A DNA stretch of 64,000 nucleotides from Mangifera indica (GCF_011075055.1 NC_058137.1:11765463-11829462); one strand, 5' to 3'; shown: positions 46,916 to 61,519, counted from the stretch's first letter. Made by a program: numbers and translations. Notes: generated by a model from the letters alone, not told the origin.

Positions 46916-47039
46916 ACAAGCCAGATAGCGGGTTTAATAGCCTAAAGTGTTCCTAGATACAAATGACAACACACCCGTCCAAACAGACCTAGCTAAACGA
47001 CGAGCTTAACAACTTATAGTGGTTACACTTGAGGGAGGT

Positions 47040-47321
47040 TGTTAGAGACTAAAAGAAAAGACTCACATATTTAATAAAAATGAGTAAAGTGAGTGGTATA
47101 TAAGTGTGGTGAATTGGACTTTAACCTAAATTAATTGATTTTGTATAATATGAACTTCGATCTCCACATTTATAAGTCCATTATATTCTGGCACCTCTTG
47201 CTCCGCCATTTTTCATTAATATTTTTCTTCTATTTCTCTGTCTCAATAGCAACTGTAAGAGTTAATTCTTAAAAAGTATAGTTATACTGAGGATAACTAC
47301 TACTCTTGGGTAAATCTAACA
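47040..47321 (+). mobile_element. Short copia-type LTR (copy 2, longer form)
   Basis: TGTTAGAGACT to CTAACA. It keeps the 45 bp lost from copy 1, bounded by TATAA at 47099-47103 and 47144-47148. Confidence 0.55.
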
Positions 47322-47596
47322 TTTTAAAACGTAGGACCTACAATAATTTTCCAAAATCTTAAGGTGGATGTAATATTTCTCTCAAATAATTTCATTCACA
47401 ACTCAAATAGGAAACGTGTGTTTAGGAAATAATGTGTGAAAGAGAAAATACAAGTAACATACTCTGAAACCTTTTGAATTTTCTTATTAATAAGAACGCA
47501 AGTCTCAACAAATTACATATTACAATTATATAAAACAAGTATCTTCTCAATATACCATTATGTTTGTCCCATACACGTAAAGTATACTTGCGTACT
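47322..47596. other. 3' flank of the monooxygenase gene (copy 2)
   Basis: Collinear with 17725-18000, no gene. Confidence 0.4.
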
Positions 47597-50067
47597 TCAA
47601 TGTATCTTCATTGAGTTACCACCTGATTTATCACAAGAACCACTAGGCAGATTCCCACAATTATAGTTTGAATTAAAAAGAGAGAAAATCGAAATCAGAA
47701 CAAAAATTGCAGTTCTGAAGAATTTCATCCACCATTTCAGTTCACTTTGTTGAAGCCACCAGAATGCGTAGGATCCTGTAATCAACCAAGCTGCACGCCA
47801 TCTTCTTTCCGTAGCATATCCCGCTAAGGCAGGAGCAATATCCTCAGGCAGAAGTCTCCATTGGCGATGATTGAGTTACCAATGTATCGGCCTAACACAA
47901 CGGCGTCTTCCAGGGCGGCGCAGCCACCCTGTCCGAAATCAGGTGTCATGGGGTGCATAGCATCTCCAGCCACCGTTACGTTTCCTTTACTAATGTTTCC
48001 GAGGATAACGTTCCAGGGATATCTGAACATCAGTGGAACCCATGTCACTGTTGAAAGATCAGAATGCTTAATGATTTCGAGGTAATGTTGAGGGAAGTTC
48101 CTGGCGTAATTCTCGGTTACTTCTCTCAGGATCAATTCTGGATTTCCAAACTTTTCAGCTCCTGCAAAAGAACAAAACACTAAAAATTCCTTATATTTTC
48201 CCATTTTAATAATATATATACGATTAATCTTCCTGAGATTATTCACATTTTTTGAAAGAATAATATTGCACCTGTAAAAAGTTTAAAAAGTTAATATAAA
48301 GCCTTTTATGCAAAATGACTTACCGAAATGTGATTTAATATAATAGTATAAAAAGCCATGCAAAAAGATGTTCAGTGTTTGGAAATCTTTTATTATTAAA
48401 AATAAAAGATTATTCTGTATAAATTATTATAATTTTTTATTAAAATTGATATATATATATAATATTATATTTTAATTTATATTAATAAAATAATATTAAA
48501 ATATTATTTTAGTTAAATATTTCTAAAAGACCATTGTCTATAAATTAGTTTTGTATTTGATTAAGCTAATATTATTGATATATTTTCAAAAATATTCTCT
48601 TAATAATATATTTAAAATTTATAAGTTTTTTAATTATAAAAAATAATTAATTAAATATTTATTCAAACTGTCATTTTATTACCTCAGCGTGGTATATATG
48701 TATATATATATTTTAAATACTCTCAATATTTAATTGAAAACAATGATATACGTATATTGACATTAAAAGATAAAATCTTAAACATAATTTATTCATAAAA
48801 TATACAAAAAAGGTTGTCATTTGACATTACTAAAGAGAAAAACAAAACATGAAACTCGAAAATGATTAGAAACTATCATGTCATCCATTAAAAATTGGAA
48901 ATTATTAAGTTAAAAAATATGTAATAATAATATTCTTATTAGTAGTACAGATTTCTCTAAAAAATTATTGGAACTATTTAAATAATTGCCGACTTTTATA
49001 ACGGGCCGGCAATAAATATTAAAAGAAATATTTTCACAGCTTCTAAATCATTGCGAAAGAGGAAGACGGCTACACATAAACAAAATGGTAAGTAATATAC
49101 CTTTGGCTGAAGACATACAATTGAGATACCAGTAAACCTCCTTATCATTGATAGGAATAATCCCACCTCTTTTGTCCATATATTTCAACTGTTGTACTTC
49201 AGATTCCAGCCCATGGCCTTCAGGAAACACAGCTAACCCACGGGCTGCTGATCGCCCTGACTTCACTGCTTCTGCGAGTCTTAGAAACCGTGCCACCACC
49301 GAGTGCACCCCATCACATCCTATCAAAATCTATAATACCTATTTGTTTAAGAATTCGAATATAATATTTAAGTATATTTTTTAAAATTGTTTTTTAAAGA
49401 ATTGATTTCCATTTGGACCTTTGTTTTGATGATGGTTCCATCTTCCATTCTCAATATGACAATGGTTAAACCTTCTTGTTCTTCTGTTTGAATTGCAGCC
49501 AGCTTTGAACAAAATCGAATTGTGTCAGCTGGTAATTCATCAACCAAAGCATTTAATAGCGTTTTCCGATGCACTGATCGCGGTCCATGCTCTCTATTAC
49601 ATATAAAATTAATAAGCTCAATTAGCTAAAAGTTATCATATTTAGTAGTAGTTAATTTCATAAGAAATTATAAATAAATCATGAATCTGATTAACTCACT
49701 CATTTGCTATTCCCTTCAAAGGGAATCTCCGATCAGTTCCAAGATCAATATTTATCATGCGACCCCTGAATTAAAGGGAATATTTTCTATAGGTTTGTGA
49801 AATATTAATAAGGAGAAATTAAAATAAAGATTAGCAAAATATATACTTTTTGAAAGGAGAATAAAGGGAAGTGAGCTTGTGAGAAACGCCGAGAGCATCA
49901 AGAGCAAGCCATGCATTTGGATGGAGGGTTAGGGCTGTGCCAGTGGCTCGTAGCCCATCGGCTCTCTCAAGCACCATGGCTTGAACCCCGACTCTCCTCA
50001 AGGCCACCGCGGTTGCCAACCCTGCAATTCCTGCACCAACTATGACCACTTCCTCCACCATTTCCAT
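47597..50067 (-). pseudogene. FAD-dependent monooxygenase (MO1/CTF2-like), copy 2, 1-nt frameshift
   Basis: Same family and exon structure as copy 1: 49847-50067, 49700-49765, 49419-49593, 49101-49329 and 47597-48161. Exon 4 is the full 229 nt here and in frame (QQLKYMDKRGG), but the last exon is 565 nt instead of 566. One base is missing at about 47857, after codon 331. The frame then reads GDFCLRILLLP and stops. The truncated product (about 342 residues) would keep the GxGxxG, DG and GD FAD-binding motifs and lose the C-terminal Trp-rich, hydrophobic and NCGNLP segment. It might fold but probably lacks full function; expression or correction cannot be judged from sequence. The stop-proximal codon differs from copy 1 (His for Asp). 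Confidence 0.9.
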
Positions 50068-50169
50068 CTCCCTCAAAATGTTTTTTTTTTTTTTTTCTTT
50101 AAACTAAATTTCTGCACTCGTATATTAAGAACTTAAGCAGAGTCACCAAGAGAACAGCCCTTTAATTGC

Positions 50170-50177
50170 ATATATAA
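50170..50177 (-). promoter_or_regulatory. Putative TATA box of the monooxygenase gene (copy 2)
   Basis: TTATATAT on the minus strand about 105 nt upstream of the ATG, identical in context to copy 1. The intervening T run is shorter (about 16). Confidence 0.4.
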
Positions 50178-50735
50178 TAACATCAGGGATGGAGATGTCA
50201 AAAACAATATAATAAAATTATCTAATAAATAAATATTAAGTTTTTTTATGCAAACAATCTGAAAATTTTAACCTGCGAATGAAGAATAAAAATATAAATA
50301 AAAAAATTGTAAGCGATCTATCCTTGAGAATTCGTGAGGATAATTTATTATTTAGGCAAATTTTGTTTAGATTATGACCAGACAAATTAGCGATTAATTA
50401 GAGGGTTTAAGCATAAAAAAATTAACCTAATATTTGGAAGTCGGCTTTTTTTGGCTTCGCTTTAATTACAAGAATATTAGAAAACAGCCAATGGAAGAAT
50501 AAAAGGCCGTCTTGAGGTTGAGAAAATATCTCATTAACATGGTTTTTTTTTTTTTTTAGGTAAGTATTTCATTAAGATTGCTTCATTTGTTTATATATAT
50601 TAGGAATAATATGATGTAACTAGATTTCTTATCTTACAAAACAAAAATAACTTATTAAAAAATTTCATATTTTTCCGGTAAACTTACATACCATAAATCA
50701 GAATTTTGATGTTCATCACATGTAAGAGTTAGAGA
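50178..50735. other. Upstream region of the monooxygenase gene (copy 2)
   Basis: AT-rich, no gene; collinear with copy 1. Confidence 0.4.
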
Positions 50736-51519
50736 TAAGGATGATAATGGGAGCGACAGGGGGGGGATATCAATCTCCATCCCCGTTCCTGTAGAAGATT
50801 TCAATCTCTGTCCTTGGCCCATCCCTGTTATGGGGATGACAAGTGATCTCCATCCTCTCCCCATCCCTTCCTCGTCATTATGGAAACAAAATCTCCTCTT
50901 CGTATCCGCAACTATAATTTTTATGTTTTTTCTTGTTTTTTAGTAGATAAAATAATCATCATGTTTTCCCAAAATATTACTTGTTGCTTTTTCACAAAAT
51001 ATTCACTTGTTACTTTAGATCAAATCCAAAGTTTTCTTTTTAAAAAAAATCAATAGCATTCACAAAATCTAACAATATGCAATAATCAATCCCTTCATTA
51101 GTAGCTTTTCATATTGATACAAAACAACATTTTAAAAAATAACATGCAATAATCAATTTCAAAAGCAAAATTAATTATAATAAAAGAAAAATAAAATGTT
51201 ATGTTAAACAAAACATAGAAAGAAAGAGATGATTTATAGTTAGGGTTAAAAGATGGGTAGAAATTTTGTAATAAAAACTATTAAGTGTGTATTTTTTAGT
51301 AAATATATATTAGATTTAAGGCAATTTTGTAATAACTATTCAGAATATATTATGTATTAGATTAAAAAAAGGGGGGTAAAGGGACACACATATCCTTGTC
51401 CTTGATTGCGAGGATATTTTTCCTTTTGTCTTTGTCCCCATTGTTATTGGAGAACCCCTTTTTGACAAGGTTAGAGCAAGCTGGAAATCCCTAAAATTAG
51501 GTTGAAATTGCTATCCCTA
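50736..51519. mobile_element. hAT-type non-autonomous element (copy 2)
   Basis: Ends TAAGGATGATAATGGG and, reverse complemented, TAGGGATAGCAAT; flanks GTTAGAGA (50728-50735) and GTCAGAGA (51520-51527), 7 of 8. Slightly shorter than copy 1 through small losses in the GGGGAT/CCCATC zone. Confidence 0.7.
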
Positions 51520-52359
51520 GTCAGAGATCATCTTCTCACAACTTTGGTGGTTATGTTTTGATCTTTATAATAATAAAAATAAAATACCAAAATATTGTTT
51601 TCAGCCTAACCTTCTAGATGTTCTAGTCCAATCTTAGCTATATTTGGAACAAATCTATTCATTATAGTTTTCTTTTCCTTCTTTTATCAAACATTGTAGG
51701 ATTTTCTAATTAAAAATTAGGAAATTGAAAATTTTACCCTTGAAACACCCCACCTATACAAATATACCACACATTTTATTCACTAAATATTTATGCCATA
51801 AAGTCTGGCATAATACCAAGATCACCCTTGTCTTCTACTTAAAAAGACAAGACTTAGACGACTTTTGATCATAAAATAGTAGGTGTTTTGTAAAGATCTT
51901 GCAAAAAACTCATCCTAATCTAGGTTAATATTGTTCCAAACCCTTAATCTTATGTATATATATCTTTTTTTTACAATTGAAAATCAAATAATGTCAAGTA
52001 AACAAGTTATGGGATTTCTGGGAAATGAAATATTATTATAAATGTTGTTTTGTATCAGTTAAATTAGTTAGATTACTGATAGTTTTTTTTCCAAAAAAAA
52101 TGTTGATTAGATTAGGTGAAATGATGTGTTAAATAAATAAAAAAATAGTGTCTAAATGAAGAACAATGAGTAGGTGGGTTTGGTGAGGCCACTGATCCTA
52201 AGCAACCTTGCCTACTTGTTCTTCCAAACCTTCCCAATTATTTTTCCAAATTTATTTGCTTATGTTATAGGTTTATTTTTAGTAAAAGATAGAAAAGATC
52301 ACATTTATGATACGTTTTAGGGGGCAATAGATTAACAAATATGACAATGTAATAAGATA

Positions 52360-54480
52360 AGTTGGTAAGGATGAAGAGTAAACTATATTGACACAAGTAC
52401 TGATTTCAAAGGATTGTAGTGAAAATATATTATCGTCTTAGAAGCAATTGAAGTTAAAAATGTGCACAATATTTTTTTTAATAAAAAGATAAGTGGGAAG
52501 CTATATGAGATGAGATGATTTTCTTCAGTATGTGTTAGATGTGGTAGTGGTAGAAGAAGCAAACAAATCAACACAACTTTATGTTATCGAGAGTTGTACC
52601 AAAAGAAGACAATCTACAAGAAGATGAGGTTGATGAGGAAGAAATGGAGGATTATTTGACATACAACTAGGCACAACCATACAGTTTCTGAGAGTATGAT
52701 ATGAATCATAGTGATAATACGGAGAGTGGTGATGACAGTAAGGGTAATGATGATGATGACGATGATGATCAATTCAACAGGTTTGTGGATGCTAATGACA
52801 TATACAATGTATTGATCCAATACCCTAAAATGTACAATGTATAAGAATTCGTTCAAAGAAGTCAAACGAATCATTGTAATGGTGGGGTCAAGTGTAACAC
52901 AAGACATCATGGTTTCGTAAATCATGAAGTATATATAAGTCACATTCTAGATCCTAATCCATTTTAGTGGGTACTTAAGCCCACTATAGATGCTAAAAAT
53001 GCGAGTATTAGTAATCATGAAACACAATGAGACAATTATTTAAAAGAAATAGGCTTTTTATAATTCGAAGACAGAATTGAAAACATTATTTAAAAGATAT
53101 ACGTTTAAGGCATGTTTTCAATGAAGAGTAAGTTACTTTGATGGGATATGATGGGAGACTAAGTATGTAGTAGAGCATATTATAACTGACAAGTATAGGA
53201 AACAAAGGACAAAGATGGAGACTTTTGGGTGCTATGGTTTATAGGGGATGCACATACTTGTTAATAAGATCAAATATTGACTTATTATAGACAGGTTGGT
53301 GCCTAGCTTTGAAGACCATCTTTAATCAATGTTTATGGCTAAACCATATTATTGACTGAAGAAAATTATTTCTAATATGACAAATAGGTACAAGATCAAT
53401 ATACGATACATACAAGGGTGGCACACCAGGAAATATGCAATAAATGCATTACAAAGTTTCCCTAAGAAGTCTTTCATGCTTTTACTTGAGTATTGTCACA
53501 ATATAGAGTTATGAAACATAGGAACCGTAATACATATTGACATTGACATGGAAAATAAGTTTTAGTTTTTCTTCATGGCATTGGGTTCTTTGATAAAAGG
53601 GTTTTAACAATTTTGTCACCTAGTGATTTACATTAATGCTTCACATTTAAAAGGAAGTACCTTGGTATGCTTTTCATTATTATTGCTAAAGACAATTATA
53701 ATCAAATTTATCCATATTTGGTATCGAAGGAAATGAAAGAGTAGAAGTGGACACCATTCTTGAGATACCTACATATGTGCATTGGTTACGTCCCAAACTT
53801 TGCCATAATTTTATATCAACATTATACAATCATTGTGTCAGTGGCAAACATTTGCCTAATGTCATCTACGATTTTTGTAACTACCATTAAAAGGTAACAC
53901 GTGTTCACAGTACAAAAAAACCAAGCACACTGAGAAATTATCTTGGAGGGCCGTTAAGGCATATCATCTTACTGATTTCAATGTTTCCATAAAAAGAATA
54001 TTATAGGTAAATCCCAATATGGCAACCCAATCAACCTTTACAAATACAAAGTCTATGACATGCAACAACATGTATCCATCATTGATCTTGTGTAACAGAC
54101 GTGTGAGTGTGGAAAATATAAGCTTTCCCATATTCCATGTTCACACATCATTGTTGTGGCATGATTCAATAACCTGTTGACTGTTTTTTATAAGTAAAAG
54201 TATACTACTTAATAGAATATTTACAAAAGGTATACAGAGAAGATGTTAATCTAGTAGAGGGTCAGGCATAACCAATTAATTTGTTGGTGATTTATCCATC
54301 TATGATGCATCGATGATGGTTAGGTCATTTGTTTAGCCACGCAAGGAGGTCATCACAAGGGGAGGAAGTTCAACTACGTATTTGCATCTAAGGCCTTTAG
54401 CTCAGACAAATTAGACTGAATTGTTTGAGTCTAACTTTGGTGCCTATTGTTACCTTATCCTATGAATTTGGTAGTGATTG
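52360..54480 (+). pseudogene. mudrA-like: MURA transposase of MULE B (copy 2), decayed
   Basis: Same blocks and most of the same stops as copy 1. SWIM finger CEC...CSH at about 54102-54146. The catalytic-entry block reads INASHLK with Asn in place of Asp again; a one-base loss just after it shifts the frame, unlike copy 1. The region about 52440-52520 differs from copy 1 by several small indels. Confidence 0.85.
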
Positions 54481-54739
54481 AGAATGAGGTCATCATAGCT
54501 AATACCTACCCCAGCCAACCAAATAGTTTATTTTGGTTTATTTTGTGTATTGACTTTTAATATAATTTAATGCTGAAATAATTTGCCACTTTAATTTGCT
54601 TGGGGTTTAGTTTATGATTTATTAAAGATTAATCAACTAACTTAATTTGTTTTAAGCAACAACAACTTAATTTATTAACCACATGCAATGGCAGTTTGAA
54701 GCATTTGAAGAACTATTGGAGGTCCACGATCTAAAAGAT

Positions 54740-54804
54740 AAAGGCTTAGACATATAGATGTTGATTATGGTTTTGCACATCAATATCTACATTTCTAAGC
54801 CTCT
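54740..54804. repeat. Imperfect hairpin between the convergent MULE B genes (copy 2)
   Basis: Matches 25168-25232 with one substitution in the left arm. Confidence 0.55.
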
Positions 54805-57165
54805 TTCTCTTAGAAATACATATGCATGATCTAGCTCGGATACAAAAAAAGTGACTCAAAGTTCCTATGTACTAATGCTTTGTATAATGGATAACCATGG
54901 AATGACTTGTATAATTGAAATTATGGAATGCACTTCAAGCTAATACAATACAAGTTTATATTGCATCAGTGATTATCTTTACTACATAATGGACACTGAA
55001 GTGACCATCTGATTTCTGCTTCATTTAAGTCATTATTTATGCATATAAAAATGTTGAAGTAGTCTAACCATGTTAAAAAAATAGGAGAAAGAATATATAA
55101 ATAAAAAGTGATTGATAAAATAAATTGTCCAAACATAAATACAAATGACATAAATTGCCAACAACGGTTTGCACCCTCCATTAATCATAGTCCTCAATAT
55201 CTATATAGGCACACAAAATATTCATTAAAGAAAATGTCAATAAGTCATGTAAATGTATAACATGAGCATAAAATATTTCATACCAAATGTCCTCTCATGA
55301 AATAGGCACATGGTCACTCATTTCCTAAGCAACTTCGAATGTTTGGCTATAAAGTAAAACGTAAGATTCAGTATTGCACTCCTCTTCAAATACATATCCT
55401 TACTTGGAATATGATCTGAAGAGACATGCAAGACTAAGCTATTTAATTTAAAACATTGTAATTTAATGCATGGTCATAAATATTCAAGCGTTAAAAAATG
55501 TGAAATTTAAATAAATACCTCATTTATTAAAATTCATAAATGTAAGAAATGTCTAAAAACTCCATTAGAATAGTTATTATGCATAAACAATATCAAACTG
55601 TAATTGAAATGTTCAAAATACATAAATGGAAAGAATGTCTAAACATGATAGTTATGCCCTTTACCATCACGCAACTACTTGCTAGACTACTGGCTCTCCC
55701 GCATGTCCCACTACTTACCTCTACTTGTAAAACAACAAGAAAGAACATGTGAGTGAAAATACTCAATAAGTCGAAAACCTCTCAACACTTTGAATACTCA
55801 CAAAATTGATAAACCTAATGTTCCATCTGTGAATCTAGATATAGTTACAACTTGGCACTTTTATGCCCTAACATAACCTGTCCACAAAGATTGCTAAGAC
55901 CTAAGTTGATATTGACATATCTAATGCCTTAATGAAAGCATAAGCACAATGCTTGTCATTATCTATTGTGCCTTATGCATATATCATATGACCTATTAGG
56001 CTAGTTAACTGGAAATCTTGATCACATGGAAAAAAATCTGATAGTAATCTCTTTCCTTATCATATAAGCTAATCAAAACTGTTGTCTAATCTATCCTAGA
56101 ATGGTCCCTACCATGGGTACATATACGATACATCCTATTGACCATGTGAGAAAATATCTAAAAAGCCATAATCTTTTACTATGCACAACCAAACTAAACT
56201 AAGTGGTTATGCACCTTTGTGTCGAGTGCTTGATCCATCTTATGGGTATCCAACCCTATCGTTTTACTTATCTTGCCACTTTTACACATAGCTACTACCG
56301 AATTAGATGTAAACCAATTTCCTTAACTTTTCTAATTTTTAACTCGAATCTGACTTGATCGCAACACATGGTTTTTGCACTATTCCAACTAGATGTTGGC
56401 AATCACACATCCAATCATTCAATCCATTAACATTCATCATCGTCAAACAAGTTTCTACCCTAACATCATCTTAGAAAGCATCTCTATCTATTCAACATAA
56501 TATACACACACATTAACACTATTAAAATCTTCATAAGTTCCTTATTAATTTGTTTATCAAGGAAACATTCAATTAAGTTCAATATAACAAAGATGTCCAT
56601 AATCATGGTTTTTGACCTAACAACAACAACATCAAAGCTATACATATATTTCTCATCCATTTCAAGCATCAATTAACATGAATCAAGCCATTTTCATATT
56701 CTTGATAGAAATTCAAGGGCACAATTTCATGCTTTCAGCCCTAATCAAACATTATCATAAATTCTATTTAATTAAAAGTCACCACTTACTTGCCTTTTGA
56801 GGCTTAAGCAAGCTCTTAGCATGGTTACGAGAAATTCTAACTATCGACGACTCTTTCAAGTGATTGAAAATCTCTCCTCTCACTAGTATCTCATTTGGAT
56901 TGCAACTATGGGTAAGAATAATATGAGAGATTAGGTTAAAAGCATTTCTATTTTTTCTCTTAGATGCAACACACGAGCGTGTAGCCATTATACATGGATG
57001 TGTGTCATGTCACACAACTATGAAAATTCATTTTGATTTTATTGTGATCACAATCCTATCCAAAATTTAAATTATGTTAACAATACATGGTCATGTATGC
57101 CCCCACATACAAATGTGTATCACTCTAGGAAACTTTAATTAACTCAATTAAAATCAAGGGAAAAA
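54805..57165. other. Intergenic core of MULE B (copy 2)
   Basis: No conserved protein block. Lacks 72 bp relative to copy 1 at 56410, where one ACACAT remains of the two that bound the segment in copy 1. Confidence 0.5.
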
Positions 57166-57169
57166 TATT

Positions 57170-59993
57170 AAAATACCTTTAGGCTTATCTATAGGTATTA
57201 CATTCTACACAAGATACTCTATAAACATAAGCATAAGAACTACACAATCTCTCGATGCTGGCTCCTACTTCAGAACATCTTGGACACTCTTGAATTTTAA
57301 CTTGGTCAGTCTGGGTGGTGGCTAAATAGCCATAACTTGATAGAAATTGCTAGTCACAATAATGTATGACAATAATCTATATGGTGCCATTAACTTTATA
57401 AATTTTCCTTTAGTTGTTGTATATTCTGTAGAGTCATATGCATACATCGTCCAATTCTTTAAAACCAATTCACCATAAACCTAGTGTTGGTTGTCAAAGT
57501 TGATAGGGGAGTATGCCTATCACGAAGTGTAGATTAAAATTAATGTAACATCGTATCACATTACGAACAAGTAAAAGTATACTACCTTCTCGACCAAACT
57601 TTATGGCCAAAAGTATTTATTGTGCGGTTGGAGAGAGAAGCCATGGATTTGATGTAGGGAAAAAAACAACCACTTCATTTCTAATTCCAACTCTTTGAAC
57701 TCTCACATATGGGATGGTAGATGTGCCATAAACTGAGTAGATGTTATTGTTCAATTACTATCCCAAAAGTCATGACAAAGTATTCTGAGGAAATATTTGA
57801 TATGTTGTGTTGGAAAAGATAAGAGATCATAAGTTGAATGATGCAATATAAAATAAGTAAACTTATAAGACAAGTGTATATCAAGTTCTTTAGCCTCCAG
57901 AAGGCACTTTGCTAATTTATATGTCTAATGCTACTATTGGGTCCAATGAGAAAGACACGTTTGCAATCATTATCTGATGCATTATGGTACCATAGATTGA
58001 ATGTTGAGAAAAACTGTATCAATGTCAGGTTTATTACAACAATGGGCTTTGTGTCTTCGTTCAAGACATTAATAGGTGTATTGTCTATTATTGTAATAGT
58101 CCACCATGTCTTTGTTTGATCAATGAACAGACTAATAAGCTATTTACCTTTCTTTAGAACATGACTGAATGCTGACTATTTTGGACCAATGCGAGCTTTC
58201 TTAACTTTTTTCTTATAAGGGTACATACTCTTACTGAGCCATATCATCCTACTAGGGCATATCCTACTATAGGGGCACATCTTCATAGACATTTTTCATA
58301 CATGTCATTTCATGATAACATATATAAATACAGGTAAAGAATGAAAAAGGTAACTATCATAAACTTAGACTAATATGATCTCTAAACATATTAATCCTCT
58401 AGAATTTTCATTTGGTACATTAATAAGGATTGCTAAAGGATTTGTTGCATCTTTCCCAACATCATCGATTTGTGTTAGTTAAAGAGTTGTTAGATCCAAT
58501 AGCAAATAATTAAGGTGTATTGTGCAATGAGTTACTATAAACAATCCCCCAAGATACCACTATAGGGAGAAACCTTTTAAAACTCTCATAGGAAGGCAAG
58601 GTAGGTTAATATCTATGCAAGGGAGACCCATACATGAAGGATGCATTAGAGATCAAAGGGTTGGACACCCATACAAGGGACATTTACATAGGGGGAGGCA
58701 CTAGAGAGTAAAAGGTTGGACAATTGTATAAGAGACATCTAAATATGAGGAATGGCAAAGGCAGTTGCGAGCTTAAAAGTAAGAGGACATGTATAATGAG
58801 CATCCTCATCATCATCAGATTCTGTCACCTCCTTATTACTATTTGAGGTAGTTGGTGCCTTATATCCTATAAACTGTAATGCTCATATATACCACTTGAT
58901 CTTCTACTCAACTTGTATTGGATGTAATATAGGTGTAATAACCTCTTGGAATAGAATGAAAACTTGTTAAAAGTAAGCAAATGTAATATCAAAAAATCAA
59001 CTAGAAAAGTATGAATGATCTACTTATCGGAGATGCATCCAAAATTGCTATAACATCTTCTCACATTGGTAGGACAATAGTCCTCCTTAAGCATATAGAG
59101 GACCCTATCATTTGCTTGGAGACAAAAAAAGGTGCTAGGTTCCCAGTATTTCATAAATCCAATACTGCATAAAAGACAATAATTATGGTTAGTATTTATA
59201 ATTGTATGCACTAATCTAACTTGATGGATTATGTGATTCTTACTTTGAATGCAATTGGGAATCCTATAATCGGGTAATTAAACAAAGCGGTTGACCTGTT
59301 ATAAATAGACATTTTTGTAGAGATTCCTTGTACATTGTATATATGCCCTACTGCATGGAATCTATTGTCTTAGTCCATACCACCGAACCCCAAAGGTAGC
59401 AACTAAACATATTAAGATCATTAACTAAGTGCAGGAAGCAATCTTTGATGACATTCTTATTGTCCACCCCTAATAGTCCAACATGCAATAAATACAATAC
59501 ACAAACTTCACAACATCTATGTCATTGTCTCCTTATATCTATAACTCAACTACCCTCTGAATGTCCAAATAAGTTAATGACCTATTAACACCTAAAAAGT
59601 ATTTCTCCTTTAATTAAGGTATTTTTGAACAATTAATGTAGGTGGACATGTCTGTATCATGATCAAAGTTGAGACCAATCACTATAGCTAACTCCACAAA
59701 GTTGAAACAAACATGAACATCATTTATTCTAAACCAAATATCTTACGTCAGGTCCATACGGTTAATTAAACAAGTAGCACCATATATATAAGTATGGTGT
59801 TAAATCGAGTTTCCTCAAATTCCATGAAGTGCCTAAAAGATGTGGTTTGAAACATCTCTTTTTGGGTCATCATGAGTTTGTCATTTATGTCACTCACTGT
59901 GTCCTTCTTCATACAAAGCATCATTTGCACTTGAAGTGTATAGGCCACTTGAAACCTATAGGTGCCTTCTTGATGTTGTGAATCTCTGACCAA
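57170..59993 (-). pseudogene. DUF1985-Ulp1 gene of MULE B (copy 2)
   Basis: Collinear with copy 1. The peptidase half keeps His (NFDNQH), Asp (AYDS) and Cys (RDCV), and has the same TAG directly after the His. DUF1985 blocks at about 59240-59990. A segment of about 25 bp near 58056-58080 is present here and missing in copy 1 (near 28556). Confidence 0.85.
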
Positions 59994-60693
59994 ATAACTA
60001 AAACATCAATTACTCTGATCCTAAATCCTAAATCCCACAAAAAAATATTTACAATCCTATGAACAATACAGCTAGGTGAGGTTGCCTAGTCTAGGTAAGA
60101 TTGTTTGGTCTAAGTGACCCTCAAATTTTCTCGTCTACCTATTCTTCCATACAAAACTACCAACTCAAATCATGCAAATCCATATCACAACCAACATATC
60201 AAGCATAAAAAGTATAACACATAATTATTTTTTTATAACATATCATTTGACAAAAAACCCTTTATTTATAACAAATAAATTTCATATTTTTTTATACCCA
60301 AACCTTAAATCTAGTGAAAAAGTAGCAATCGTCAACAATCTATTAATTATTGTTCCAAACAGAAAGAAAAACTCAACTAACCTACCATTGCAACATTGTC
60401 AGCGTTTATTGTGTTGGGTTAGATATGTGGTGTCAGTTGTGTTTGGGTGGAGATGAATGTTACATCGGGGAGATGAATGTTGCATTTCACAACATTGTTA
60501 GCATCAGTAATTCTGGGTGGAGATGAATCTTGTGCTTCACAACTCAGAGGACTAGTCACACATGAACAAAGATGAAAGATCACCTATATGGTTTTTTCAT
60601 GCATGAATAGTTCACTTATACAGTTTCAGAAGATTGGTTAAATGCAGGGGTATTTTAGGTTGTCTATTATTTCTGTGGTATAAATATTTTAAA
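59994..60693 (-). other. 5' leader of the MULE B protease gene and inner right TIR (copy 2)
   Basis: Collinear with 30483-31182; ends with target duplication TATTTTAAA (60685-60693). Confidence 0.45.
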
Positions 60694-61519
60694 GGCCAAA
60701 AGGACTATTTCCCACCCAAGGTATGCTTTTTCTACAAATTCCCACCCGTTAACTTTGAAAAGCCTATTTACCTACCCATGAGTTGTTAAAAAAATGTTAG
60801 GTTGACGGATTCAAGGGCAAAATCATCATTTTATCTATAATATTAAAAATAAACTTAAATTTGATTTACTTTTTACCCCCAAACCCTAACAACTAAAATT
60901 TTTCCCCTAACCCAAGTTTTCAAAAACAACATTTTCCCCCTTAGGTTTTCCAAACTTTCGGATTAAATTTTTTGACAATGAACGACGATCTCCAGGCGAT
61001 GTCTCTTCCTCTCCAATGTCTCCTCTTTCTGACCATGTAGTGTCTTCCTCTCCTAGGCATCGTCATCGACAAAGACGACGTGTCTTCATCATCAACGAAG
61101 ACGTTGTCTTTGTCTCTGAACGAAGACAACTTGTCTTCATCAGAGACGAAGATGATTTATCTTTGTCTCGACGAAGACACATCGTCTTCATCGACGACGA
61201 CGCCATACAGTGTTGAAGTGTACGACCGAAAGGAGAGGTCATCAGAAAGGGAGAGTAGGTGCTTGGAGATCGCTGATCGTCGTCAAAAAATTGGATCTGA
61301 AGTTTAGAAACCTTAGGGGGAAAATGTAGTTTTTGAAAATTTAGGCTAGGAGGAAAGTGTTAGTTTTTAGGGTTTGAGGGGGGGGGGGGGGGAGAAATGA
61401 TATAACCAATGGACTCAGTTAAGTTTAACAGCTCATGAGTGGATAAATAGGATTTTCAAAATTAACAAGGGAAACTTTGAGAATTCAGCATAGTTTGGGT
61501 GGGAAATTGTCCTTTGGCC
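60694..61519. mobile_element. MULE-type MITE nested in MULE B right TIR (copy 2)
   Basis: Target duplications TATTTTAAA at 60685-60693 and 61520-61528, perfect. The GAAGAC/GTCTTC core differs from copy 1 by loss of about 42 bp on its left side and gain of about 24 bp on its right side. A run of 15 G at 61378-61392 replaces an interrupted G tract of copy 1. Confidence 0.88.
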
